This document shows, piece by piece, positions 35,014-44,104 of a DNA stretch of 64,000 bases. A program made the position numbers and the translations under genes. Each line of letters begins with the position of its first letter. Positions within the stretch are counted from its first letter, which is position 1. Source of the DNA: Mobiluncus curtisii subsp. curtisii ATCC 35241 (GTDB lineage Bacteria; Actinomycetota; Actinomycetes; Actinomycetales; Actinomycetaceae); NCBI RefSeq assembly GCF_000146285.1, contig NZ_GL385912.1:1743251-1807250 (forward strand). The letters run 5' to 3'. The notes under the pieces were generated by a model. The model ran no database searches and was not told the DNA's origin. It saw nothing but the letters and a program-made list of their open reading frames with translations.

Positions 35014-36609
35014 TTGAGAAGCGAAAATACCATGGAAACCGCGGAAACTGATGAGGGAACCGCGGCGGACATCACCGGTATTAACGACTTGGAGGCGAAC
35101 CAAGACAAGACTTTCGCCGATTTCGATGTGGAACCCGAAATCGTTGCGGCGCTGCGTGACCAGGGCATCATTCACCCCTTTCCAATTCAAGCTTTGACCT
35201 TGCCAGTCGCGCTGAATCGTCAGGACATTATCGGTCAGGCAAAGACCGGCACTGGCAAAACCCTCGGATTTGCCATTCCTATCTTGCATGACATCATCGG
35301 TCCCGGTGACGAAGGCTGGGATGAGATACCGGATTCCGGATTCCCGCAAGCCCTAGTGATTTTGCCGACACGCGAGCTGGCAAAACAAGTCGCGGCGGAA
35401 ATCCGAGCCGCAGCGACTCATCGAGTGGCTCGCATCATCGAGATTTATGGTGGCGTTGGGTTTGATTCCCAAGTTGAGGCACTGCGCAAAGGTGTGGAAG
35501 TTGTTGTTGGCACTCCGGGACGACTGATTGACCTGATGAATCAAGGCACCTTGAAACTGGGACGAATCCGAACCCTGGTTATGGATGAGGCCGACGAGAT
35601 GCTGGACATGGGCTTCCTACCTGACGTGGAAAAACTCATCTCCCAGATTCCCCCGCGCCGTCACACCATGCTGTTCTCGGCGACCATGCCCGGTCCGGTA
35701 GTAGCTCTCGCGCGTCGGTACATGTACCAACCCACTCATATCCGTGCCACCGATCCGACTGACTCCTCGCAGACCGTGCGACAGGTCAAACAGGTCGTGT
35801 ATCGGGTACATTCCCTCAACAAGACGGAAGTTATCGCTCGCATTTTGCAAGCCAGAAATCGGGGCTTGACGATTATCTTTACCCGCACGAAACGAACCTG
35901 CCAACGGCTGTCCGACGAACTCGCCGAGCGGGGCTTTGCCACCGGCGCTATCCACGGTGATTTGGGTCAAAACGCACGAGAACGGGCTTTACGGGCTTTC
36001 CGTCACGGCAAGGTGGACGTGCTGGTCGCCACCGATGTGGCAGCGCGAGGCATCGACGTGGATGACGTGACCCACGTAATCAACTACGAATGCCCCGAGG
36101 ATGATAAGACCTACATTCACCGAATTGGGCGCACTGCCCGTGCCGGCAACAAGGGCAGCGCCATTACGTTCATCGATTGGGAGGACCTGACGCGGTGGCG
36201 AGTCATTAACCGGACTCTCGACTTGGATTTTGCTGACCCGCAAGAGACCTATCACACCTCCCCGCATCTCTATTCCGACCTTGATATTCCCACGGATGCT
36301 ACCGCAAACTTGCCACGATTCCGCAGGGTTCGCGCCGGATTGGAAGCCGAGGAGCTGGAGGATTTGGGTGGGCGCGACCCGGCACGTCCGGGGAAACGCC
36401 GCGCCGGGAAAGGCTCCGGTGCGGGGCGCCGCAAATCTGAGAAGGGTCGCGGACCACGCAAAAACACCAAGAAGAAACACGACTGTAAAGAACGCGAAAA
36501 AACCACTAAGCGCGGGGCAGCTGAAGAACCTGCTAAAAAGGAACGTCAACGCAAACGTACCCGCCGTCACAAGTCTGATAAGACTGGAAAAGGTAAGGGA
36601 GCCCACTAA
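35014..36609 (+). CDS. DEAD-box ATP-dependent RNA helicase
   Basis: Unwinds RNA structure, probably in ribosome assembly or RNA decay. The 531-residue protein shows all motifs: Q motif FADFDVEPEIVAALRDQG with IHPFPIQ, Walker A QAKTGTGKT, PTRELA, GTPGRL, VMDEADEMLDMGF (DEAD), LFSATMP (SAT), IIFTRTKR, VATDVAARGIDV and YIHRIGRTARAG. A strongly basic tail of about 90 residues (from 445, Lys/Arg/Gly-rich) probably binds RNA. The TTG at 35014 has AAGGAAG eight bases upstream; an ATG at 35032 is a possible alternative. It overlaps the next gene by one base. Confidence 0.95.
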   Translation: MRSENTMETAETDEGTAADITGINDLEANQDKTFADFDVEPEIVAALRDQGIIHPFPIQALTLPVALNRQDIIGQAKTGTGKTLGFAIPILHDIIGPGDEGWDEIPDSGFPQALVILPTRELAKQVAAEIRAAATHRVARIIEIYGGVGFDSQVEALRKGVEVVVGTPGRLIDLMNQGTLKLGRIRTLVMDEADEMLDMGFLPDVEKLISQIPPRRHTMLFSATMPGPVVALARRYMYQPTHIRATDPTDSSQTVRQVKQVVYRVHSLNKTEVIARILQARNRGLTIIFTRTKRTCQRLSDELAERGFATGAIHGDLGQNARERALRAFRHGKVDVLVATDVAARGIDVDDVTHVINYECPEDDKTYIHRIGRTARAGNKGSAITFIDWEDLTRWRVINRTLDLDFADPQETYHTSPHLYSDLDIPTDATANLPRFRRVRAGLEAEELEDLGGRDPARPGKRRAGKGSGAGRRKSEKGRGPRKNTKKKHDCKEREKTTKRGAAEEPAKKERQRKRTRRHKSDKTGKGKGAH

Positions 36610-37115
36610 TGATTGATCACCTCACCCCTTACGAAGGCGTCGTTTTTGGCGCTTTAATCGCATTAGGTCTCCTCTCGATGCTCTCGGCTGAAGAAAATAC
36701 CCAGATGGTCGGGGCTTGCCTGCTGGCTGCCGGATTTTGGGGCGGGGTCATCGCCTTGGTGCGCGCCCTGCTGCATCGCGAACCCGGCGGTTTGTACGTA
36801 ATCTCTTTCGTTGCCGCGCTGATTGCTGGCTTGATGAAGTTCTTTGTGTTTTCTGACCTGGGCGAAGACGGCGGAAATCGGGTGATTTGGACTTTCGTTA
36901 TCGGCATTGGGATAGCCGGGCTGGTTGGAACAGCTTTGAACGCTTTGATTCGACAACCCCCGGAGGATCCGGAGGCAGCTGCCAAGCAGGCTGCCCCGGA
37001 TCTTGAAGATTCCGCAGGGGTTGCTCCTTTCCCTGAAATGGACGATGACGCGGGAGAGCCCGCCACCGAGACAGACGAAGCTACCCCTGAAGATTCCGCG
37101 CCGGACTTGCCCTAA
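36609..37115 (+). CDS. Small membrane protein coupled to the DEAD-box helicase
   Basis: A 168-residue protein with four predicted membrane segments (roughly 8-22, 33-50, 64-80 and 93-112) and an acidic Pro/Glu/Asp-rich cytoplasmic tail of about 50 residues. I do not recognise a family. Its ATG shares a base with the stop of the helicase gene (TAATG), so the two are translationally coupled. The pairing of a very basic helicase tail with a very acidic membrane tail hints at an interaction, but this is speculation. Confidence 0.75.
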   Translation: MIDHLTPYEGVVFGALIALGLLSMLSAEENTQMVGACLLAAGFWGGVIALVRALLHREPGGLYVISFVAALIAGLMKFFVFSDLGEDGGNRVIWTFVIGIGIAGLVGTALNALIRQPPEDPEAAAKQAAPDLEDSAGVAPFPEMDDDAGEPATETDEATPEDSAPDLP

Positions 37116-37217
37116 ACCTCATATTAGGTTGGTAAACCATTCCTTTCTCCGCGATTTCGGCAGAGACAGTTTCGTGCTGGAGGATAGGAAAATAGTCGCG
37201 AGTTGAGGTCGAGCGCG

Positions 37218-37223
37218 TAGACT
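37218..37223 (+). promoter_or_regulatory. -10 of a probable leaderless promoter (aminopeptidase P)
   Basis: TAGACT seven bases before the ATG at 37231. A GAAGG lies only two bases from the ATG, too close for a normal ribosome binding site. Confidence 0.5.
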
Positions 37224-37230
37224 TGAAGGC

Positions 37231-38745
37231 ATGAGTGAACAAAAAGATACCCGCGGCAAGAACCGCTCACGTCAACCGCAGTCCAAAGAGTTTAAAAAGT
37301 TTATTGGCGAAAACTGGGGTCCCCGTCCTACTGATGGCTACGAACGCTCCGCTGCTGCACCCTACGCGCTGCGCCGTCGCGTGACCTTGGGGGAAAAGTT
37401 TAAGGGTGTGCGCCTCGTCATTCCTGCCGGCGCCCTGGTAGTGCGCAACAATGACTGCGACTACCGCTTCCGACCTCACTCTGCTTTTTCTCACTTGACC
37501 GGCTTAGGCACTGATCTAATTCCCGATGGCGTGCTGGTTTTGAACCCGGTGCGGGACGGCGAAGTTGGTGAAGGCGAAGGAACACACATCGCCACCGTAT
37601 TTTTCCGTCCTCGCGCGTCACGGGCTTCTGAAGAGTTTTACGCCGATTCACGTTACGGCGAGCTGTGGGTCGGGGTGCGACCCTCGTTGGAAGAATTCGA
37701 GCGCATGTGTGGAATCCCTTGTGCCCACCTGGAGACACTGCCTGATGTCCTAGCGAAAGATGCTGGTCAAGTCCAGATTGCCATGATTTATACCTCTGAT
37801 TCACAAGCCACGGCACTGGTGAATCAGGTTCGGGAGCAAGCCGGGATCGACCCCGACGATGCCAAACAATTAGACGATACGCTAGAAGAAGCAACTTCGG
37901 AATTGCGTTTGATTAAGGACGATTGGGAAATCGAGGAGATGCGCAAAGCTGTCGCCGCCACCAAGGAAGGCTTTGAAGAAGCAATCCGGTCTTTCCCCAG
38001 GGCAGTGAAACATTTCCGCGGTGAACGTGTGGTGGAAGGGGCTTTCGGGGCGCGCGCTCGGGAAGTTGGTAACGGTCTGGGATATGACACCATTGCGGCA
38101 TCCGGGGAACACGCCGCTACCCTGCACTGGATTAACAACGATGGCGTGGTGCGGGACGGTGACCTCATTTTAATTGATGCCGGAGTGGAGCTCGATTCGC
38201 TCTACACCGCGGACATCACCCGGACCCTGCCAATTAATGGTCGTTTCAACGAGGTACAGCGTCGGGTTTATCAAGCGGTCTTGGATGCCGCCGACGCGGC
38301 TTTTGACCAGGCTAATCAGCCGGGATGTATTTTCTCCGATGTCCATAGCGCTGCGATGCGCGTTATCGCACAGAGGCTCGACGAGTGGGGTCTGCTGCCG
38401 GTTTCCTGGGAGAAATCGCTACAGGAGGACGGTCAGTATCACCGCCGGTGGATGGTGCATGGCACTTCCCACCACCTGGGCATTGACGTGCATGATTGCG
38501 CCCAGGCGCGCCGCGAGATGTACAACGGGGCCAGGCTGGAACCCGGCATGATTTTCACGATTGAGCCCGGACTGTACTTCCGGAAGGATGACTTGGCGGT
38601 TCCCCCGGAATACCGCGGCATTTCCGTGCGTATCGAGGACGACATTCTGGTGGGACCGGGCGGCAAATGCGAGCGTATCTCGCAGCATATCCCCCGCACT
38701 GTAGCTGACGTGGAAGCCTGGATTGCCCGCGTGCAGGCGGAATAG
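37231..38745 (+). CDS. pepP: Xaa-Pro aminopeptidase (aminopeptidase P, M24B)
   Basis: Cytoplasmic dimetal peptidase that removes an N-terminal residue preceding proline. The 504-residue protein has an N-terminal AMP_N domain (about 30-200, with RNNDCDYRFRPHSAFSHLTG) and a C-terminal pita-bread domain (about 230-495). The metal ligands are all visible: Asp in LILIDAGVE, Asp in YTADITRTLP, His in MVHGTSHHLGIDVHD, Glu in MIFTIEPGLYF and Glu in ISVRIEDDILV. Length and order fit the actinobacterial PepP family. It stands alone with 115 bp upstream. Confidence 0.93.
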   Translation: MSEQKDTRGKNRSRQPQSKEFKKFIGENWGPRPTDGYERSAAAPYALRRRVTLGEKFKGVRLVIPAGALVVRNNDCDYRFRPHSAFSHLTGLGTDLIPDGVLVLNPVRDGEVGEGEGTHIATVFFRPRASRASEEFYADSRYGELWVGVRPSLEEFERMCGIPCAHLETLPDVLAKDAGQVQIAMIYTSDSQATALVNQVREQAGIDPDDAKQLDDTLEEATSELRLIKDDWEIEEMRKAVAATKEGFEEAIRSFPRAVKHFRGERVVEGAFGARAREVGNGLGYDTIAASGEHAATLHWINNDGVVRDGDLILIDAGVELDSLYTADITRTLPINGRFNEVQRRVYQAVLDAADAAFDQANQPGCIFSDVHSAAMRVIAQRLDEWGLLPVSWEKSLQEDGQYHRRWMVHGTSHHLGIDVHDCAQARREMYNGARLEPGMIFTIEPGLYFRKDDLAVPPEYRGISVRIEDDILVGPGGKCERISQHIPRTVADVEAWIARVQAE

Positions 38746-38837
38746 CGCCGTGGCTGTCCCGGTTTCGGGCAGCTCCGACTCCCCGCAGTAATTTCTGGCG
38801 ACTCGAAACGTCACTGCCGGGTCCGCCGGCGAATCGT

Positions 38838-38843
38838 TAGGAT
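38838..38843 (+). promoter_or_regulatory. -10 of a probable leaderless promoter (PHP protein)
   Basis: TAGGAT followed by six bases and the ATG at 38850. This decides for that ATG over the in-frame GTG at 38844. Confidence 0.55.
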
Positions 38844-38849
38844 GTGGAT

Positions 38850-39728
38850 ATGGCCTTGAAAATAGACCCCCACGTGCATTCCGCGCTCTCCGACGGCACG
38901 GACTCGCCACGTGATTTGCTGGAAAAGGCTCGGGCTGCCGGTCTGGATGTAATCGGTGCGGTGGATCACGACACATTCGATCACTGGGAGCCGTTCCGTG
39001 TCGCCCACGCCGCGTTGATGTCCGCAGGGGTTAGACCCCCCGCGGTTATTTTGGGTACGGAAATTTCTACAAGTGTGGAGCTATGCCCTGTTCACCTGTT
39101 GAATTATCTGCCGGATCCTCGCTGCAGCAACGTCCGGGAGATATTAAAAACTGCCCACCGTGACCGCCGGGAACGGATGCAGCGCATGGTCGCAAAGATT
39201 AGCCAGGACTATCCCCTGACGTGGTCAGACGTCGAGGCAGAAATTACTGGATTAACACCGGGGCGACCGCATATCGGCGATGCCTTGGTGCGGAAAGGCT
39301 ATTTTCAGACCCGCTCTGAGGCGTTCGAAAAAGTGCTCAATCCCGGCTCTCCCTATTACGTGACGCGCCCAGTTGTGGACAGCTTTGCAGTCGTGGAGGC
39401 AATTTGCGCTGATGGCGGCGTTCCCGTGCTGGCTCATCCGTTTTCAGTGACCCGCAGCAAACGGAAGCTAGATCCCGGAGCAGTACGCAAGCTTGCGCAA
39501 ATCGGACTGCGGGGTATTGAAGTCAATCATCGTGAACACGATACCTCCGCTCGCCAGCTGGCTGCCGAATTGGCACAGGAACTCGATTTATTTGTCTCTG
39601 GCGCATCGGATTATCACGGAGCGGGCAAACCTAATCAGCTGGGGGAAAACACTATGCCCGCAGCGAGCTTGCGCCAGATACTCGCCATGGGCGCCAGCCC
39701 GCTTTTAGGTGAGCTGCCATTGGGCTAG
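38850..39728 (+). CDS. PHP-domain phosphoesterase (RNase AM / nucleoside bisphosphate phosphatase type)
   Basis: A 292-residue metal-dependent phosphoesterase. PHP motifs: KIDPHVHSALSDGTDSP (HxH and Asp near the start), VIGAVDHDTFDHW, VILGTEISTSVELCPVHLL, PVLAHPFSVTRSK, GIEVNHREH and the terminal FVSGASDYHGAGK. Close relatives degrade short 5'-phosphorylated RNA or 3',5'-bisphosphonucleosides (YciV/RNase AM). Which substrate applies here cannot be read from sequence. The last bases overlap the stop of the convergent acyltransferase gene in a shared CTAG. Confidence 0.88.
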   Translation: MALKIDPHVHSALSDGTDSPRDLLEKARAAGLDVIGAVDHDTFDHWEPFRVAHAALMSAGVRPPAVILGTEISTSVELCPVHLLNYLPDPRCSNVREILKTAHRDRRERMQRMVAKISQDYPLTWSDVEAEITGLTPGRPHIGDALVRKGYFQTRSEAFEKVLNPGSPYYVTRPVVDSFAVVEAICADGGVPVLAHPFSVTRSKRKLDPGAVRKLAQIGLRGIEVNHREHDTSARQLAAELAQELDLFVSGASDYHGAGKPNQLGENTMPAASLRQILAMGASPLLGELPLG

Positions 39729-41869
39729 GAATTGCTGCCCGGTTTGGTGGCAAACTGCTGCAGTGCATCGCGGACGGTCGTGGCATAGATGTCCTGCCCA
39801 GCTGGTCCGGGGTGGACTTCGTCGCTAGCCAAGAGATCCACATGTCCGGCGATGGCACTGTCCCAGCTGGCGACTTTCACCCGATCAGGGTGGGCTCCAG
39901 CCAGGGCATACATGGTTTGGTTCGAGATTGTAATCCACTCCTGGGAGGCCCTGCCGTGACCGGTCACAAACACAAATTTTGTCTGCGGGAACTCGGCAAG
40001 CAGAGCTTCACCGTCTCTAACTCTGAACGTCGAATTCGTAGCCAAAGAAAAGACTACGTAGGGGCGCAGCGCGCCTTGTGCCTGGAGGGTGCGCATGATT
40101 CCCACGCCAGTCACGGAGCTGCGCGACACTGCCGCGTCTATGTTGGCACCGGGCAGGGCTTCAGCGAGTTTCGGGGCTGCTGCGAGGGTCACTGAGTCCC
40201 CAATAATGTCTACCTGGTCCCCGGTGATTGGCACGATATTTTCAGAAGTTTTGGTTGACGCGGTTGACTTTTTCGGGGAGGCGTGTCCGGGTGATTGCGG
40301 GGTCGCACCAGCCTTGTGGGGAGAGCTGTCTACTTGCTTTCCCTTATGGATAAAGTGTTCCCCGGTGGCAACGAGTTGTTCGGCAGCGGTTTTTTCCGGG
40401 GCTATGGCGATAGAAATGGCCAATGGTAGCACCGCTACCACGGCAGCCGTCCACACCAGGGAGCGCCGCCACCATGCCACCCGCGATTGAGAGGAATCTG
40501 CCGGATTCTCACCCTGGGACAGACGTGGCGCAAACCAACGTTTCCAGGTGGCTAACAAACCATTGCGTCGCATGGGATTTTCCACATACTTATAGCTCAG
40601 AGATGCTGCCAAAATCGATACTGTGGCAATAACCACCAGTGCCGCCCACTGTGGCAATCCTCGCCACAGGCTGTTGACCAGCATAAACACCGGCCAATGC
40701 CACAGGTAGAGGGAATAGGATCGCACCCCCAACCATTGCAGCGGACGCCACGACAATAATTCGACCAGAATCTGACCCGGTCCGCTCACACCGGCGACTT
40801 CCTCCAAACACACCTGCATAATGCCGATGGTCAGCACACTTACCGCCAGCACACCCCACGGATAGGTGAAAGGGTCGTTGTCACGCAGCATCAAGAAACT
40901 TACGAACACACCTACCATGCCAATCCAAGCCGCCAAGCCGCGCAACTGGACTGTTGACCGATCTAAGTAATGCGGGGTATTTTCCAACGCTAGGGGGAAC
41001 AGCAAAGCCAAAGTCGCCCCCAGCATCAACCCGAACGCGTGCGTGTCAGTGCCTTCATAGATGCGGGTCAGGTTTCCACCCCCGGCTTTTAACACCGCCA
41101 TTTCACTGGCAGAAGCCAGCGCCAACAGTGCGGGCACCAACCACCGATGTCGGGTCGGAATCAGGAAAATCAGCAGTAAAATCAGTGGCCAAGCCAGGTA
41201 AAACTGCTGCTCCACCGCCAGGGTCCACATGTTCGAGAGGAACTGCGGGTTAGTTCGGTCAAAATAGGATCCCCCGAAAGCCACGTTGACCCAGTTATAG
41301 GTGTAGGTCAGGGCTCCCAGGACTTGATACCAGATTCCCACCAGGAAATCCCGGTTGACCACGGCTGCCAGCGGCACGGTCACCAATACGGTCAAAGTTA
41401 CGGCAGGAACCAGCCGCCGGAAACGCCGCAGCCAAAAGGCAGTCAGATTGATACTCCCGGTGAGACGCTTTTCGCGCGTTAACAGCGCCGTAATCAGGAA
41501 TCCTGACAGCACGAAGAACACGTCGACACCCAGAAATCCTCCTGGCAGCCAGTTTGGAGCCACGTGGTAAACCAACACTGCCAAAGCTGCCAAGGCTCGA
41601 ATGCCGTCTAGACCGCGCAGCTGATAGCGAGGCATTTTCGTGTCTGGTAAAGAGGAATTTGGCGAGGACTGCACGGTTGTCTCACTCTGGCGAGATGCGG
41701 CGCTGGGCGGGGATAAAAGGGGTGTTTCTCCATTTTCCCCGGAGTCCGTAACACGGGTCTCAAGTGGTGACGCTGCCGACGCTGCCGGGCACGGTGATTG
41801 TGTTGGCAACGGGGGCGCAGCAGACCGAGGATGTCCGTTCAACCGAGCCTTACCAAATCTGAAAGCCAC
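39725..41869 (-). CDS. Membrane acyltransferase (acyl_transf_3) with C-terminal SGNH domain
   Basis: A 714-residue OafA/YrhL-like protein that probably O-acetylates a surface glycan. After a Pro/Ser-rich N-terminal extension of about 80 residues the acyltransferase domain starts with LRGLDGIRALAALAVLVYHV and GVDVFFVLSGFLIT and spans ten membrane segments (about 87-430). A further membrane helix (VWTAAVVAVLPLAISIA near 475) leads to an extracytoplasmic SGNH hydrolase-like domain from about 540, with VDIIGDSVTLAA (nucleophile Ser) and SDEVHPGPAGQDIY (Asp and His). GTG start with GGGAG upstream. The N-terminal His of the acyltransferase (VYHVAP) is intact. Confidence 0.9.
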   Translation of the reverse strand: MAFRFGKARLNGHPRSAAPPLPTQSPCPAASAASPLETRVTDSGENGETPLLSPPSAASRQSETTVQSSPNSSLPDTKMPRYQLRGLDGIRALAALAVLVYHVAPNWLPGGFLGVDVFFVLSGFLITALLTREKRLTGSINLTAFWLRRFRRLVPAVTLTVLVTVPLAAVVNRDFLVGIWYQVLGALTYTYNWVNVAFGGSYFDRTNPQFLSNMWTLAVEQQFYLAWPLILLLIFLIPTRHRWLVPALLALASASEMAVLKAGGGNLTRIYEGTDTHAFGLMLGATLALLFPLALENTPHYLDRSTVQLRGLAAWIGMVGVFVSFLMLRDNDPFTYPWGVLAVSVLTIGIMQVCLEEVAGVSGPGQILVELLSWRPLQWLGVRSYSLYLWHWPVFMLVNSLWRGLPQWAALVVIATVSILAASLSYKYVENPMRRNGLLATWKRWFAPRLSQGENPADSSQSRVAWWRRSLVWTAAVVAVLPLAISIAIAPEKTAAEQLVATGEHFIHKGKQVDSSPHKAGATPQSPGHASPKKSTASTKTSENIVPITGDQVDIIGDSVTLAAAPKLAEALPGANIDAAVSRSSVTGVGIMRTLQAQGALRPYVVFSLATNSTFRVRDGEALLAEFPQTKFVFVTGHGRASQEWITISNQTMYALAGAHPDRVKVASWDSAIAGHVDLLASDEVHPGPAGQDIYATTVRDALQQFATKPGSNS

Positions 41870-41924
41870 CGTACTCCCTTATGACAGCCGCAAATATAAC
41901 AAGTGTTAAGCCTAGCCCCCTAGT

Positions 41925-41953
41925 GTGAAAAAACCCAGCGCTAGCATTAGCAT
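41925..41953 (+). promoter_or_regulatory. Probable leaderless promoter of mrp
   Basis: GTGAAA (41925-41930), 17 bases, TAGCAT (41948-41953), then six bases to the ATG at 41960. A GAAGG lies too close to the ATG to serve as a typical ribosome binding site. Confidence 0.5.
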
Positions 41954-41959
41954 GAAGGT

Positions 41960-43096
41960 ATGACATTACCCACTACAGATGAACTGATGAAAGCCCTGGA
42001 AAAGGTCATTGATCCCGAGATTCGCCGGTCAATCACCGATTTGGATATGGTCCAGGAACTGAAAATCGACGAATCGGGTCACGTTTTTGCCCGCATCGCC
42101 CTGACTATAGCGGGATGCCCCCTGCAGGCTCAGATTGAGCAAGACGCCAAAGCGCGCTTGGCGGAAGTTCCCGGCGTGACTTCCGTAGAAGTGGAAATGG
42201 GCGTCATGAGCCGCGAGGAACTCGACCGGGTGAAAGAAAAGCTACAGGGTGCCAGACCGGTCATTCCTTTCACTCAGCCAGACTCCCTGACCCGCGTTTA
42301 TGCGATTACTTCTGGCAAAGGCGGGGTCGGTAAGTCTTCCGTCACGGCTAACCTGGCTGCCGCAATGGCAGATTCTGGGCTAAAGGTAGCCGTGTTGGAC
42401 TGCGACATTTATGGGTTCTCGATTCCGCGGATGCTTGGCTTGGAAGACGTGGCTCCAACCCCGGTGGGAGACATGATGATGCCACCCACCGCGCACGGGG
42501 TAAAAGTTATTTCTATGGGGATGTTCGTCCCCGACGGGCAACCGGTGGTATGGCGCGGACCGATGCTGCACCGGGCTTTGGAACAGTTCTTGTCTGAAAC
42601 GTTCTGGGGGGACTTGGACGTGTTACTGCTCGACCTGCCCCCCGGTACCGGTGACGTAGCGATTTCCGTGGCACAGCTGCTGCCGAACTCAGAAATCGTG
42701 GTGGTGACCACCCCGCAGCTCGCCGCTGCTGAAGTCGCCGAACGCGCTGGCTCGATTGCATCGGGCACAAATCAAAAAGTCGTCGGCGTCATCGAGAATA
42801 TGAGCTACCTGACCGGTCCGGACGGTTCTCGTATCGAGGTCTTTGGGTCAGGCGGCGGTGAACAGGTAGCGTCTCGACTGTCCCAGATTTTGGGTTACGA
42901 AGTTCCCCTGCTGGCTCAAATTCCGCTGGAAGTCGCCTATCGGGAAGCCTCCGATAGCGGCGTCCCCCTGGCAATCAGCGAGGCAGCCAAGAGCGGACAA
43001 TCCGTCGCTGGCACAGCTTTGCGTTCCGCTGCCACGACTTTGAGCCAACGAGCACGCAGCTTAAAAGGTCACCGTTTGAACGTCACTGTGAAATAG
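41960..43096 (+). CDS. mrp: Mrp/NBP35-family Fe-S carrier ATPase
   Basis: P-loop ATPase that carries and transfers Fe-S clusters in the cytoplasm. The 378-residue protein joins an N-terminal MIP18/DUF59 domain (about 1-95, ALEKVIDPEIRRSITDLDMV) to an NBP35 domain with deviant Walker A AITSGKGGVGKSSVTANLAA near 117, VLDCDIYGFSIPRMLG, LLLDLPPGTGDVAIS and VVGVIENMSYL. The CxxC pair common in many Mrp proteins is not seen in the region after VIENMSYL. It is followed by a hairpin and the convergent O-methyltransferase. Family knowledge: mrp, O-methyltransferase, DUF3117 and LOG-type genes share a neighbourhood in Mycobacterium as well. Confidence 0.93.
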   Translation: MTLPTTDELMKALEKVIDPEIRRSITDLDMVQELKIDESGHVFARIALTIAGCPLQAQIEQDAKARLAEVPGVTSVEVEMGVMSREELDRVKEKLQGARPVIPFTQPDSLTRVYAITSGKGGVGKSSVTANLAAAMADSGLKVAVLDCDIYGFSIPRMLGLEDVAPTPVGDMMMPPTAHGVKVISMGMFVPDGQPVVWRGPMLHRALEQFLSETFWGDLDVLLLDLPPGTGDVAISVAQLLPNSEIVVVTTPQLAAAEVAERAGSIASGTNQKVVGVIENMSYLTGPDGSRIEVFGSGGGEQVASRLSQILGYEVPLLAQIPLEVAYREASDSGVPLAISEAAKSGQSVAGTALRSAATTLSQRARSLKGHRLNVTVK

Positions 43097-43122
43097 CTCC
43101 CGAGATTAAGGCAGTGCAGGGG

Positions 43123-43156
43123 CGGCTGTCTGCAATCCGAGACTTGCAGACAGCCG
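43123..43156. terminator. Hairpin between convergent mrp and O-methyltransferase genes
   Basis: A perfect 13-bp stem (43123-43135 with 43144-43156, loop of eight) lies 26 bases after the mrp stop and 8 bases after the methyltransferase stop on the other strand. It is symmetrical and could serve both, but lacks a T-run on either side. Confidence 0.6.
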
Positions 43157-43164
43157 AAATGTCC

Positions 43165-43824
43165 CTAACAATTCTTGATTGCAACCAGCAGCCCGTCGCC
43201 AACCGGCAGCAGGTTCTCCGTCCACTCTGGGGATTCCTGAATGTGGCGCAACACTTCGCGCATCGCCACGGTATCCGGTTCGCGGCGGGCAGGGTCTGCT
43301 ACCGAATCGTTCCACATGGCGTGGACCAGGATTAACAGCCCTCCCGGGCGCAGTGCCGGGCTTAAAAGGTCAATATAGGCTTGGGTTTCGCCGGGATCTC
43401 CGTCCACCACTGCCATGTCGTAGGCTCCCCGACTGAGGCGCGTCAGGACTTGCAGGGCACGTCCCGTAATCATGCGTACTCGCGTGAGTGAGATGCCCGC
43501 CGCCGCGAGGATTTCCTTGGCGACCGCGTGGAGCTTTGAATCGAAATCAATGGTGGTCAAGACCCCATCCGCAGGCATTCCAGCCAGCGTCCACAGGGAG
43601 GACACCCCAGTTCCGGTGCCGATTTCCAGCACGGACCGAGCTCCGGAAGCCCCCGCCAGCATTCGCAGCGCTGCTCCCACTCCGGGGGATACTGGGACGG
43701 AACCGAGTTCTCTGCCCTGGTCTCTGGCAATCGCTATAATTTCAGACTCCGGCAAGAATTCTTCCGCATAGGACCAGCTCGAGGTCTTATCAATAGAAAT
43801 TTTGGACTCGTTAAAACGCGGCAC
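43165..43824 (-). CDS. Class I SAM-dependent O-methyltransferase
   Basis: The 219-residue protein has the methyltransferase_3 (catechol/caffeoyl-CoA OMT-like) pattern: SVLEIGTGTGVSSLW (SAM-binding motif I, near 65), DGVLTTIDFDSKLHAVAKEIL (acidic motif), YDMAVVDGDPGETQAYIDLL (metal-binding Asp) and LRPGGLLILVHAMW. Substrate unknown. The GTG start overlaps the DUF3117 stop codon by one base (TAGTG), so translation of the two is probably coupled. The same pair is known from other actinobacteria. Confidence 0.9.
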   Translation of the reverse strand: MPRFNESKISIDKTSSWSYAEEFLPESEIIAIARDQGRELGSVPVSPGVGAALRMLAGASGARSVLEIGTGTGVSSLWTLAGMPADGVLTTIDFDSKLHAVAKEILAAAGISLTRVRMITGRALQVLTRLSRGAYDMAVVDGDPGETQAYIDLLSPALRPGGLLILVHAMWNDSVADPARREPDTVAMREVLRHIQESPEWTENLLPVGDGLLVAIKNC

Positions 43825-43991
43825 TATTTCAAAAACTTCTCTAGTTCCTTAGCTAAGGTAGCAACTTCCTCGTCGTTTAGTTCAATCACCAGACGACCGC
43901 CCCCATCTGCAGGAATACGCATCACGTTACAGCGCGGTTCTTTAGTGACTTCCAGGGGTCCGTCCCCGGTGCGGGGTTTCATGGCTGCCAT
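43824..43991 (-). CDS. DUF3117 family small protein (55 residues)
   Basis: A short gene read directly from the minus strand: it starts MAAMKPRTGDGPLEVTKEPR, continues with VMRIPADGGGRLVIELNDEE and ends in ELEKFLK. This is the actinobacterial DUF3117 family, whose function is not known. GAGGG lies before the ATG and a perfect TATAAT 34 bases upstream. The stop codon overlaps the GTG start of the methyltransferase. Length and sequence agree with the family from end to end. Confidence 0.92.
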   Translation of the reverse strand: MAAMKPRTGDGPLEVTKEPRCNVMRIPADGGGRLVIELNDEEVATLAKELEKFLK

Positions 43992-44025
43992 TTGTCCCTC
44001 TTTTCAAAAACGGCTTTACCTGTCT

Positions 44026-44031
44026 ATTATA
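44026..44031 (-). promoter_or_regulatory. -10 of the DUF3117-methyltransferase operon
   Basis: Perfect TATAAT on the minus strand (44031-44026), with a leader of about 28 bases and a GAGGG ribosome binding site before the ATG at 43991. No -35 consensus at 16-18 bases. Confidence 0.6.
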
Positions 44032-44104
44032 CGGGAAGTTGCGGTGGGCATAAGGAATTTTCTGATACCGGGATGGGAAATACCCCTCCGAGTCGCGTCT
44101 GTAG

